DNA of 30,941 nucleotides from Pelargonium cotyledonis (taxonomy: Eukaryota > Streptophyta > Magnoliopsida > Geraniales > Geraniaceae): contig JAYMTA010000340.1 of NCBI GenBank assembly GCA_036897625.1, positions 1-30,941 of the forward strand. The letters run 5' to 3'. Each line of letters starts with the position of its first letter. The stretch's first letter is position 1. The notes below the pieces were generated by a model that searched no databases, was not told the DNA's origin, and saw only the letters and a program-made list of their open reading frames with translations. Shown in pieces: positions 23,401-30,941 of this stretch. A program made the translations under genes and the position numbers.

Positions 23401-25255
23401 TAATAAAAATGCTAAAAAATAAAGGAACTTAAGGAGGATTTCAAAAAAAAAAAAATTTCTTAATTACATTAGCTACATTTCAATGTTCAGTCTAACAACA
23501 ACTTTATTAATTACTATTATTGCATTTATGTAGTTTGTTCTATTCAACCCTTGAAATACCCCTTATTACCCCTCAAGAAAATTCCAGACCCATGTTCAGT
23601 TGCTCTCAGAAACTAATTCTTCCTCTCCAGCCATTTAGTGACCTTTTCATTGTGAGGTCATTCTTAAATTACCTACAATAATGCCAAGCCTCCAAACTTT
23701 AGAGGGTAAATGTCTTTCACGGTTCTGCCATTCAGAAAGTTTTATAGATGAAAGATTTATGAAAAAAAAAATTATATGCTATGAATAATTGGACAACCAC
23801 ATTCCATAGAAAATGATAGATGAATTACAAGCCCTAATAAATGAATCAATCAGCAAACTGAGATTATCTGTACAGAATATTTATCAATCTACTCCTACTG
23901 AAATATAAACAAGCAAGAATGGAAAATAGAACAAGGAAGTTATTTTTTCCTTTTTCTAACATTAGAATCTACATGGTTTCAAAATATATATTACAATCAA
24001 CATGCACTGATTCAAAAAAAGTATGCTATAAGCATCAGGGGGTTCATATTTCTACCCCTTTCAGCTGTAAATGTGTTGAGGCGTGCATATTGTAGTGATG
24101 TTCAAGTTAAAAGAACCTTAGGTAATATCTGATGCATGGAGAACCAAAAGCAAGTACAAGACTTCACATGTGAGATTTTAGGCCAAACAAAAATGAAACT
24201 TCAGATTGATCATATCAATCCTCATAGGTCATTTATCAATTCATAATGAAGTTATATGCAACTTTAAAATCACTGAAAGAGATTATAAAACGGGAACCAA
24301 ACCCAAATAATCAAAATAAGATAACGAATCTGACCTCAAGTGCTCTGCAGACACTTTCAAGCTCAGTGTTATACTTGATTCTCTGGGTAGTCGTCACAAC
24401 TTCAATGACACCCAAGCAAGTCCTACTACCTTGCTCAAAAACAGGAAGGGCAAGGGTTCCCCGAACATCGTACCTTTGGGCGTCGTCTACTCGTGGGTAT
24501 TCATCACTTCTAAAGAACCGAACATCAGGAGTCCACTCAGGAACCTTACCTAAGAAAACCCGTCCAGGCAGTCCCACCATCTCCTTGGAATCTTTTTCTG
24601 CGGGGAACTGATAAGTCACCGAGATGTTTCGGTAACCTGCAAGCCTCGGACAGTTAGGATCAAGAGAGAAAGGTTGGTTGTTGGTTGTTAAAACAGATCG
24701 ACCTCCTCTATTAATGGGTACCCATAATTGTATAAGGGCATTGTTTTCTCTAGTGAAGTCTCTAAAGTACCCAAGTGCCCGGATGAATCTCTCCGTCACA
24801 GAAGTTCCAGGACCTGGGTTCGCCCTAGGTCCGATCCACCACCTTCTGCTTGGTTCCGAAACTCCAACTACAGAATTTTCTGATAGATCGAAACACTCAG
24901 CAACACTACTATCGTTTCGACCAAGAGACTGGATATGGAGAGAACTTTTTCCTTGGGTTTCATCTGCAGGCAAATTTCCAGGGAACAATGATCTTTGCCT
25001 CGCTTCTTGGTTGCTATTTGGAGATTGGTTCATGCTCAAATCAACATTACCATTCTCTGAACCAGGCCACACAATAGGATAAGATGGGTCAATGAGGGCA
25101 CTAGAATTAGAGGGATTTTGTAGTAAGAACTCAGATCCATCAGTTGTTTCCAACCAGCACCCTTCGAACAACAATTCATCCATGTAATCAAAATCCATAG
25201 CTAAATCAGCAGAAGCACCCAGCATGGTAGCTGGTGACAAAATGCCATCTTCCAT
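20474..25255 (-). CDS. NLP2: NIN-like protein (NLP1/NLP2 type) RWP-RK transcription factor, complete, 4 coding exons
   Basis: Nuclear transcription factor of the NIN-like protein family, which senses nitrate and activates nitrate-responsive genes through a TGACYCTT-N10-AAG-type element. Coding exons in transcript order are 25255-24335, 23235-23188, 23090-22136 and 21357-20474, all with GT-AG introns, giving 935 codons plus TAA. This matches the family (about 900-960). Order: acidic N-terminus with [23 protein letters not shown]-like nitrate-sensing region (about 140-590) with [20 protein letters not shown] and [28 protein letters not shown]-binding domain (about 612-668); Ser-rich linker; PB1 (about 840-921). 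The N-terminal wording and WWIGP motif resemble Arabidopsis NLP2 rather than NLP6/7. The ATG at 25255 is preceded by an in-frame TAG whether or not the leader intron is removed. The exact NLP1/NLP2 orthology is from memory. Confidence 0.95.
20516..20764 (-). other. C-terminal PB1 domain of the NLP
   Basis: Residues about 840-921. The domain starts [16 protein letters not shown], with Lys843 in the basic-face position, and has the acidic OPCA-type stretch [20 protein letters not shown] at about 884-903. Having both faces suggests a type I/II PB1 able to form head-to-tail oligomers, as reported for NLPs. Fourteen residues follow the domain to the TAA at 20476-20474. Confidence 0.93.
21276..22228 (-). 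other. RWP-RK DNA-binding domain, split by intron 3
   Basis: Exon 3 ends [25 protein letters not shown] plus one base (to 22136); exon 4 resumes at 21357 with [20 protein letters not shown] then RKIKKV. The junction codon is G|TT (Val642). The signature Arg-Trp-Pro-x-Arg-Lys lies at residues 658-663, intact. In this family the domain binds nitrate-responsive cis-elements. The basic run [12 protein letters not shown] immediately before it may be a nuclear localisation signal. The intron (21358-22135) contains no gene I can support. Confidence 0.95.
22136..25255 (-). other. NLP GAF-like nitrate-sensing region
   Basis: Spans exons 1-3 (residues about 140-590). Arg-Asn-Ile-Ser at 209-212 aligns with the Arg-x-x-Ser of Arabidopsis NLP7 whose Ser205 is phosphorylated by calcium-dependent kinases on nitrate signalling (recalled). 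In exon 3, [19 protein letters not shown] and [10 protein letters not shown] align with the NLP7 nitrate pocket. By my alignment His401, Leu403 and Tyr433 match NLP7 His404, Leu406 and Tyr436, whereas NLP7 Trp395 corresponds to His392. Exon 2 encodes only 16 residues ([16 protein letters not shown]). The region after about 530 is acidic and Ser-rich and looks like a flexible linker before the DNA-binding domain. Confidence 0.8.
23236..24334. other. NLP intron 1 (within the coding region)
   Basis: This intron of 1099 bases starts GTCAGA after GAG and ends TTGCAG on the minus strand. I see only AT-rich sequence with A/T homopolymers (for example 23444-23457) and no embedded gene. Confidence 0.7.
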
Positions 25256-26040
25256 TCTCTGATAGCACTCCAGTAGATCCTACTCCATCAGAATTGAAGA
25301 TGTTTTATGATTAAAAAAAGAAAATGATTCAAGAACTAGCACACAACTCAGGAACTTTCCAGATGAAATCCTTTCTTCTCCGGTTCTCAAGCCCCTTTCC
25401 TGTACAAGACACTGAAACATTGTTCACCCATAAGCTCCCCAAACTGAAATTTCACTATTCTATGCAAATCTCATAAAAAGAAGATTAATTGTTCATAGCC
25501 TGGAATAAAAAGTTCTATTTTTTCTCGTACACATCCAATATTTAGTCAAACTCTCAGATATCAATCAAATCAACCAGAATAATTGCTAAAACAACACGAC
25601 CCATTTGACAAAAAGAAAAAAATCTCAACCCAAAAAAACATCAAAGTTGCAATAAATGGATGGCACAATACAAAATCAAAATGAGGAAAGCAAAAGGAAT
25701 AAAAACAATAAAACCCCACTTTCTACAGATTCCTCCAACATGGGTCAATCATCATCACCATCCTCCACATTCAATCGAGATTAGAAAAAAGTGAACATTT
25801 TTAACATCCCCAACTAATCTGGTTTAAGACCCAAACACATAAAACAGAGAAACCCACATCAGAACAACAGGAGATTCTAGGAAGATACCTAAAATGGATG
25901 CTAATTAATAGCTAATCCCTGAAATGCCCTCGAAGAACTAAGACTGGCTGTCCGAGGAACAGGAACATCAGAGACAAACAAGAACTGGGGAGAGAAACAA
26001 ATATGATGTTGTGATAAAAAAAATGGCTGTCCCTTTATAT
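25256..26040 (-). promoter_or_regulatory. NLP 5' leader, probable leader intron and TATA box
   Basis: On the minus strand a TATA-like ATATAAA lies at 26040-26034. It is followed by a pyrimidine-rich stretch (TTTGTTTCTCTCCCCAG near 26000), so transcription probably starts near 26005. A candidate leader intron runs from GTATCT at 25888 to TAG at 25280, about 609 bases; NLP genes often have an intron in the 5' UTR. A short uORF (25968-25912) is listed separately. Start site and intron borders are inferred from motifs only. Confidence 0.5.
25912..25968 (-). other. Candidate upstream ORF (18 codons) in the NLP leader
   Basis: ATG at 25968-25966 opens an 18-codon frame, MFLFLGQPVLVLRGHFRD, ending TAG at 25914-25912. 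It lies downstream of the TATA-like box and upstream of the candidate leader-intron donor (25888), so it should be in the mature leader. I have no evidence that it is translated. It is hydrophobic and does not match a conserved uORF I know. Confidence 0.35.
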
Positions 26041-26816
26041 GGTCTGCGAAACCAAATCAGCAGCACAAGAAAGAGGGAAAGAGAGAGGCTGAGAAAGAAG
26101 GTGATTTTTTTCTCTGTGTTGAGCTCTTGTTGTTGTTGTTGTTGTTGATGATTCTAAATTAGGGTCTTGTGGTTGAAGATTCTCCTCCTTTCCCAGGTAG
26201 TAGACCCCACCAGATGACACCAGCAAACAATACAATCCCTCTTACGGTGAGGAAGAGAAGTCCATTGGGATACTCGCTGTAAAGTCAACTAACAGCCAAA
26301 CAAAAATTACTGTCCAATGTGAATTATTTATGGCTTTGATCGAGCTTGACGATGATGTTCGACCTCTCTTGCTATTAGCTGCTACTTGGCTACTTGTAGT
26401 GTACCACTACAACTCTCTTTCTTTTTAAATATATATATTTACTTTCTTTTTATAGAGATCGAGCTTGTGATGGAGATGAATATCATAATCAACTGGGATT
26501 GAAAATGAATGGATGAATTTGGTAAAAAAAGATGGCTGTAGGTCTTGTGCGTGCAGGACTCACACCCACTTGCGCCTGTTTTGGTGCCTACCCTAACCCT
26601 ACCTTGCTATTAAACCGGAGTGGAACGGACCGTACTCACTAAGCCATAGCTCATCCACTAGTTCTTGTCAGATTGATTCTTGTTTGGGAAAGGTAAAGGA
26701 CTCACAATTTCAGGAGGCAAATGAAGTGTTTTGCCTTAAAAAATATATATATATATAGAAATAATTAAACATGCCACACTATCAAGTATACACATTTAAA
26801 TCATGGTTACATTCAA
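26041..26816. other. NLP upstream/promoter region
   Basis: Contains a seven-unit TTG trinucleotide repeat at about 26127-26147 (CAA on the minus strand) and CT-rich minus-strand sequence at 26066-26100. A TGACYCTT-type nitrate-responsive element was not seen by eye. A TA repeat (TATATATATATATA) lies near 26743-26756. The 66-codon open frame on the minus strand at 26035-26235 has no homology I recognise and overlaps the predicted promoter. Confidence 0.45.
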
Positions 26817-27034
26817 GAAAAAATTACATATACCCCTTTTTTTAATATGTTTATTACACATACTTACTGTAAAGATTATGATGTAACTTTTACCACTCCT
26901 GAACTATGCCATATTTTTACACATCAATTTTTCCGTCTGAGGGGTCAAAAAGACCAAACTACCCTCTTAATAAATAAAAAATCATCAAACAGCCCTTAAG
27001 CTTTAAATGAAAAAAAAAAAAAAAAATAGGCCAC

Positions 27035-27085
27035 GGCGTTGCTCGTCCTCCGGCGTCGCTCGTCCTCCGGCGTCACTCGTCCTTC
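27035..27085. repeat. 17-base GC-rich tandem repeat, three units
   Basis: Three units, GGCGTTGCTCGTCCTCC, GGCGTCGCTCGTCCTCC and GGCGTCACTCGTCCTTC, lie head to tail inside the MITE, just after a poly(A) run (27010-27026). The high GC content contrasts sharply with the AT-rich surroundings. Confidence 0.9.
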
Positions 27086-27239
27086 AAAGTTAACGAGATC
27101 GTCGAGCAGAAACGGACCTCGCAGGAAAATTTTAAATTTTCCAGCAAAACTATGAGTTTTCCGGCGAATATGATGAACATGTTCTTGATGAAGAAGAAGG
27201 GTGAATAGTGAAGGACAATTTCATAATTTCAAAAAAAAT

Positions 27240-27266
27240 TCAGTCATGTGTCTAGCACATGACTGA
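27240..27266. repeat. Perfect 11-base hairpin at the MITE centre
   Basis: TCAGTCATGTG (27240-27250) and CACATGACTGA (27256-27266) are perfect inverse complements around a 5-base loop TCTAG. A related hairpin is kept in the second element at 28631-28651. Confidence 0.9.
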
Positions 27267-27423
27267 AATTTTGGAATATTCCGTTAACTTTGAAGGAATA
27301 ATTGGACGGAACGTTAAATAGCATAGTTCAGGGGTGGTAAAAATTACATCATAATCTTTAGGGTATGTATGTGTAATAAGCATATTTAAGAGGAGAAATA
27401 TGTGTAATTTTCCCTATATTCAA

Positions 27424-28027
27424 TTATTTTAAGGTTGTTTCTATTGAGGCTTCTATCATTTTCTCTCTGGAAATTCTAGTTGTCTTCTCTAGTTTTTCAT
27501 TCACAGATTTTCTTTGAACCACCACTGATCTATTTTTATAGGCGGTGGTTCAATCTTCTCTTATTGAATAAACTCATATCCATTTGAAGAAAAAGCGGGT
27601 TTTGTCATTAAGACGATGAGTTTTGGATTTCTTGTCATAAGGGCAAGTTTCATGAGTTTTTTACTTGATTTATGCGTAGTGTTATGCGGCGGTGGTTGTC
27701 TCCGATCAGAAGGTGGAGGCAATTGTTAACGTCACAATGAAGTTCAAATCGGATGAGTGACTCAATTGATTCAGATCGAATGAGAGGTTTATGGTGCCAA
27801 TGCCTTTGGTTTGTCTTTCAGAGACATTAGACTCGGGTAGTTTTATTGGTTTTTGTTTTTTGGTTAGTGAGTCTGCGATTTTGTGACTCCGGCGCCTTCT
27901 CCTTTTGCGCTTTCCAAGGCAGGTTCTGATAGTTGGATTGACCTTCGGGTCCCATAGTGATTGTAACTCTATTAGAGAATGATTTGATGCAATAAAATTA
28001 TTTTCTTTTTTTTTAGCTTAAAAAAAA
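27424..28027. other. Uncharacterised spacer, possibly a retroelement 3' end
   Basis: About 600 bases less AT-rich than the neighbours, with no intact reading frame. It contains an inverted pair GAACCACC (27517-27524) and GGTGGTTC (27544-27551). It ends GATGCAATAAAATTATTTTC then a T run (27984-28013), reminiscent of a non-LTR retroelement 3' end. I could not identify a reverse transcriptase or other domain, so the origin is open. Confidence 0.3.
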
Positions 28028-28039
28028 TCATAGTGATCT

Positions 28040-28802
28040 TCAAGTATTGCTTCTAAATATAGGGTACCCTGAACTATGTCTAACTTCTTTCCATCCAATT
28101 TGTGACCCATTTATCCATCCATTGTGTTAAATGGCCTAAATACCTTCTAGCTAAAATAAAATACATCAGCTAAACAGAACCTTATGACTTTAAATAAATA
28201 AATTTGCAGGGGTCTCTCCGGCGGGTCTAGTATGGGAGGAAGCTTGCCGGACCTCGGTTGGAAATTTGTTCGTTGTTATAATTTTGTGTTAAATTTGCAT
28301 TGAAATTTGAATGAAAATTTTTATTTTATGTTTGTCGGAAAATGCATGTGTTACCGGAAACTTTAAAGTTTCTAGCGACACATTATGAACATGTTTTATG
28401 ATTACTTTATTAGAGTATTGTGTTTGGTTAGATTACTTATTTTCCGGAAATTTTTTAATGATTATGGCGATTTTAAGGTGTTTTCGGCAACACTTTGAAA
28501 TTTTCAGTGGAACTATAAAGTTTTCAGCGAAGCTTGAATTTTTCCAGCGAACCATTGAATTTTTCGGCGACCCATTAATGAAGAAGAAGGGTATAGTGAA
28601 AGGCATTTTTGAAATTTCAAAAAAAAAATGGTCATGTGATGGGCACGTGACTGAATTATTGAAATATTTCATTAAATATAACAGAAAAAATTTATGGAAA
28701 GAAGTTGGGCATAGCTCAAGGTACCCAATAGTTATAAGCAATACTTGATGGTAGTCAATATTAAAAAGTGTATACTTGAGTGATGGTATGTGTAATTGTC
28801 CG
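28040..28802. mobile_element. Second, diverged MITE related to the one at 26817-27414
   Basis: Inverted arms lie at 28040-28094 (TCAAGTATTGCTTCT ... AACTTCTTTCCAT) and 28694-28748 (ATGGAAAGAAGTTGGGCATA ... AAGCAATACTTGA). The centre shares GAAGAAGAAGGGT, a run TTTCAAAAAAAA and the GTCATGTG/CACGTGAC hairpin with the first element. The right arm continues to GTGTAATTGTCC near 28802, like the first element's terminus, but the matching outer 50 or so bases of the left arm are missing, so the left end looks truncated or replaced. No transposase is encoded. Confidence 0.65.
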
Positions 28803-28810
28803 TAAAAAAA

Positions 28811-29675
28811 TACCACATAGTAAGTTTGTTAACATATTTGATTTATTCTTCAACCTAATTTCGCCAAGAAATTCAAAAGAATTTCGAAAAAATATAAAAA
28901 TATTGATATTCTATTTGAGATTGGTCTCAACTCATTACATCATAACCATAAAATCTTATTCATCTATATTTTCATATATTAAATTAAAGCTAAACAACAA
29001 ATGTATACACAAACACAAACAAATACAACTGTAAGAAAAGAACAACACATTGTGTAAAATCCATATTTCAAAATTTTCCAACCAACCCACAAAAACTCAA
29101 TTTCTTACTTCTTCATCAAAACAAAACAAAAAAAAAAACATTCAACGGCTCAACAAATCGTATCTCTGCTTACCCATCAACCTCGACACCACAAATTTGC
29201 AGCTGAAGCTTCCAAAACAACTACTTCTTCAACAATCGAAGAAGATGAAAACGTGACGTGAACTAGATGTGAATAAGATAAATCAGAGAGAATACTCAGA
29301 AACGGACTTGAAGTTGGCAAAGAATAGGTCAGATCTGATAGAGAAGATGAAGAAGAAGAAGAAGAGTTATTTCGTCATTTTACACTTTAGTTTACGTGGT
29401 TAGTGAAAAAATAAACTCTCCAAAGTTGGGGCAACCAAAAGTTGGGAAAAAAAAACTTAAGAGGTGTCAAATGAAAAAGATGTTGAGTGAAAGAAGCCCA
29501 ACTATAATTACCCTTATAAACTTTAGTGAGACGCTTTAAAATAGTAATTTTTTTTGCATGAGGTGGATATTGCCTAGTGCCTATCACTCATAAAGCTTTG
29601 GCTCGAAACTTGGGTCAATTTCTGTTTAAACTGATATGAGTATGCTAAAATTTGTTAATTGATACGTAAGAATAA
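28811..29675. other. AT-rich intergenic DNA
   Basis: No gene, RNA or mobile element is supportable. Low-complexity stretches include AAAACAAAACAAAAAAAAAAA near 29119-29139 and GAAGATGAAGAAGAAGAAGA at about 29343-29362. The 68-codon frame at 29050-29256 and the frame at 29387-29587 (minus) show no domain and have low-complexity composition. Confidence 0.5.
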
Positions 29676-29918
29676 CTCTTTCCGTCATAAAATGAGTGTC
29701 ATATTTTCCTTGCATTTTTTTTTTAGAATGAGCGTATTGTTTTCTTTTCTAGTAAATTAGTGATGTATGAATTGTCAATAATATCCTTGTAAAAAGGTTA
29801 GTTAGGATCTCTCAACACATGATCATGAGGATACAATAGTAAACATACCACACTAACTAACTTCTTTTTATTTTTTCTCAACATAAAAAGCAGGACACTC
29901 ATTTTAGGACGGAATGAG
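29676..29918. mobile_element. Stowaway-type (Tc1/mariner) MITE
   Basis: The 243-base element has terminal inverted repeats CTCTTTCCGTCATAAAATGA followed by GTGTC at the left and, inverted at the right, CTCATTCCGTCCTAAAATGA followed by GTGTC. This is the plant Stowaway signature (CTCCCTCCGTCC-like ends). The right end is followed by TA (29919-29920); the left target dinucleotide reads AA, with a TA one base further out, so the duplication has decayed by one base or the boundary is off by one. No coding capacity. Confidence 0.85.
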
Positions 29919-29920
29919 TA

Positions 29921-30340
29921 CTATAATTAACATTAATTTACTTTAACTCGACATAAACTTTCTATTATGTGTTGAATTGAGCTTACAAATAAAGTATCAC
30001 TAACATTAACCTTTAATTAATTTAAAGTTTACATTCGAATTTTGGTTTGATAAGCTTTGACTCTTGAATATGATTTTCTTTATTTTCGTAATTAAAATAA
30101 GTGTATTGTATTATTTGCTGACAAAATGAAGAAAAAATAGCATATGTGTGTGAGTTATATGTGTGGGTGTTGAGTATATTTATATACTATATAAAAAAAA
30201 TGTATGGTACTACTGTCGTTAATTGAGTCTCTTTGGTTGACACATTATTTTGTACAGTTTTTTTGTACAAAATTTTGTACATATAGCATTACTCGGATTT
30301 TAAACTGTTAAAAAAAAAGTTTTTTAAACAGTAAAAGAAG
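29921..30340. other. AT-rich intergenic DNA with short palindromes
   Basis: No gene seen. TTTGTACA-like octamers recur at about 30250-30281, including the palindrome TTGTACAAAATTTTGTACA. A poly(A)/poly(T) hairpin, AACTGTTAAAAAA with TTTTTTAAACAGT, spans 30303-30332. Confidence 0.55.
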
Positions 30341-30346
30341 TACAAA

Positions 30347-30492
30347 ACCATGACGTGTTAGGTCAAGTGGTTAAAACACTTTGAATTCCTTTTGAGATCT
30401 CAAGTTCGAGTCTCATTGTCGGTGATATATAATAAAATTTGTGGAGTGTAGTTTTCGAGTATGAGATCTTGTTGCTGATAATTAAAAAAAAA
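30347..30492 (+). mobile_element. tRNA-derived SINE
   Basis: An RNA polymerase III A-box-like TAGGTCAAGTGG (30359-30370) and B-box-like AGTTCGAGTCT (30403-30413) are spaced as in a tRNA gene. A tRNA-unrelated body follows and an A-rich tail ends near 30492. The combination fits a plant tRNA-type SINE. I see no clear target-site duplication, and the 5' end is approximate. The sequence does not fold into a complete tRNA, so it is not annotated as a tRNA gene. Confidence 0.65.
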
Positions 30493-30941
30493 ATACAGAT
30501 TTGATTAGCAACACTCCTATTGAGGCCTAGGCAGCGAGTGGGAGTTAAGCTGTCTCTTTTTAGACAGATTAAATTAATAACTTATTAATGAACCTACTCC
30601 CTCTTGTGTGCTTAACTTTAGGTCACTAAACAAACTCAATTAAAATAAATTTATTGCTAGTAATTGTATCATTCCAATCTATCAAATGTTTAACATTTCC
30701 ACCAAAAATAATAAATATTACTTCCTTATCTCTTTTTTCTTTTATTTTTTACAACTATATATATTGTCTAGCTTCCTCTTTGTCACATCATTTTGAGAAT
30801 ATTTTGTACATAAAGTATTTTTTTCTCTCATGCAGCCTATATTGTAACAAATTAATAAATATTAACTTATGTGTCTCTTTGACCCGAGATTAATAAGTTA
30901 TGTGAGATGTATAAAACCATATATATATATATATATATATA
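30493..30941. other. AT-rich intergenic DNA ending in a TA microsatellite
   Basis: No gene is supportable; the 79-codon frame at 30654-30893 is AT-rich without a motif. A 6-base perfect hairpin (CTGTCT CTTTTT AGACAG) lies at 30550-30567. A TA dinucleotide run begins near 30919 and reaches the window edge. Confidence 0.6.

Larger units (their letters stand above)
26817..27414. mobile_element. Mutator-like MITE with long terminal inverted repeats
   Basis: The 598-base element has terminal inverted repeats of about 93 bases (26817-26909 and 27321-27414). They share strings such as TTATTACACATAC, AAAGATTATGATGTAA, TTTTACCAC and CTGAACTATGC in inverse orientation, with roughly 80-85 percent identity by eye. 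It is flanked by a near-perfect 9-base target duplication, TACATTCAA (26808-26816) and TATATTCAA (27415-27423), the length typical of Mutator-like elements. No transposase is encoded. The centre carries a 17-base triple repeat and a perfect hairpin, listed separately. Confidence 0.85.

Noticed and set aside
26035..26235. 66-codon minus-strand frame upstream of the NLP
   Set aside because: It overlaps the trinucleotide repeat and the predicted promoter, has low-complexity Thr/Ser content and no recognisable homology.
28398..28816. Overlapping open frames of 116 and 127 codons on opposite strands
   Set aside because: They lie inside the second MITE, run antiparallel over the same DNA, and show no protein family motif.
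30359..30413. tRNA gene
   Set aside because: A- and B-box-like motifs are present but no complete cloverleaf or anticodon arm can be drawn, and an A-rich tail follows; a SINE explains it better.
1..30941. CRISPR array, bacterial operon or prophage
   Set aside because: No regularly spaced identical repeats with unique spacers; the genes have plant spliceosomal introns throughout.

Overview
The window is nuclear DNA of a flowering plant, most likely a eudicot. It is AT-rich, its genes have many introns, and both recognisable protein-coding genes are plant family members. It also carries copia LTR, MITE and tRNA-type SINE remnants that are typical of plant intergenic space. I see no bacterial, viral or organellar genes.

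Layout: (1) 1-841 is the 3' end of a Ty1/copia-type LTR retrotransposon: internal non-coding repeats, a polypurine tract and a complete 260-bp LTR. (2) 842-2420 is non-coding DNA and the promoter/5' leader of the first gene. (3) 2421-18441 (+) is a complete NPC1-like (Niemann-Pick C1) sterol/lipid transporter gene. I resolved it into 39 coding exons that join in frame to 1293 codons plus stop. Its first intron is GC-AG; the other 37 are GT-AG. Several introns carry old repeat remnants. (4) 18442-20473 separates the two convergent genes and holds 57-bp tandem repeats and an array of foldback sequences. (5) 20474-25255 (-) is a complete NIN-like protein (NLP1/NLP2 type) gene with 4 coding exons and 935 codons. 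It encodes a nitrate-responsive RWP-RK transcription factor with a C-terminal PB1 domain. A pyrimidine-rich leader with a probable 5'UTR intron lies upstream (to about 26040). (6) 26236-30941 has no gene I can support. It is a mosaic of mobile-element remnants: a Mutator-like MITE with about 93-bp terminal inverted repeats and a 9-bp target duplication, a diverged relative about 0.6 kb away, a Stowaway-type MITE, and a tRNA-derived SINE.

The two genes are not an operon and need not work together. One is an endomembrane sterol/sphingolipid transporter; the other is a nuclear regulator of nitrate responses. They only share a convergent 3' intergenic region of about 2 kb. I did not find a novel multi-gene system. 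The observations most worth checking are the GC-AG intron that splits the NPC1 signal peptide, a substitution at a predicted nitrate-pocket residue of the NLP, a short uORF in the NLP leader, and a MITE family with a conserved central hairpin. Comparisons with Arabidopsis proteins were made from memory, without a database search.
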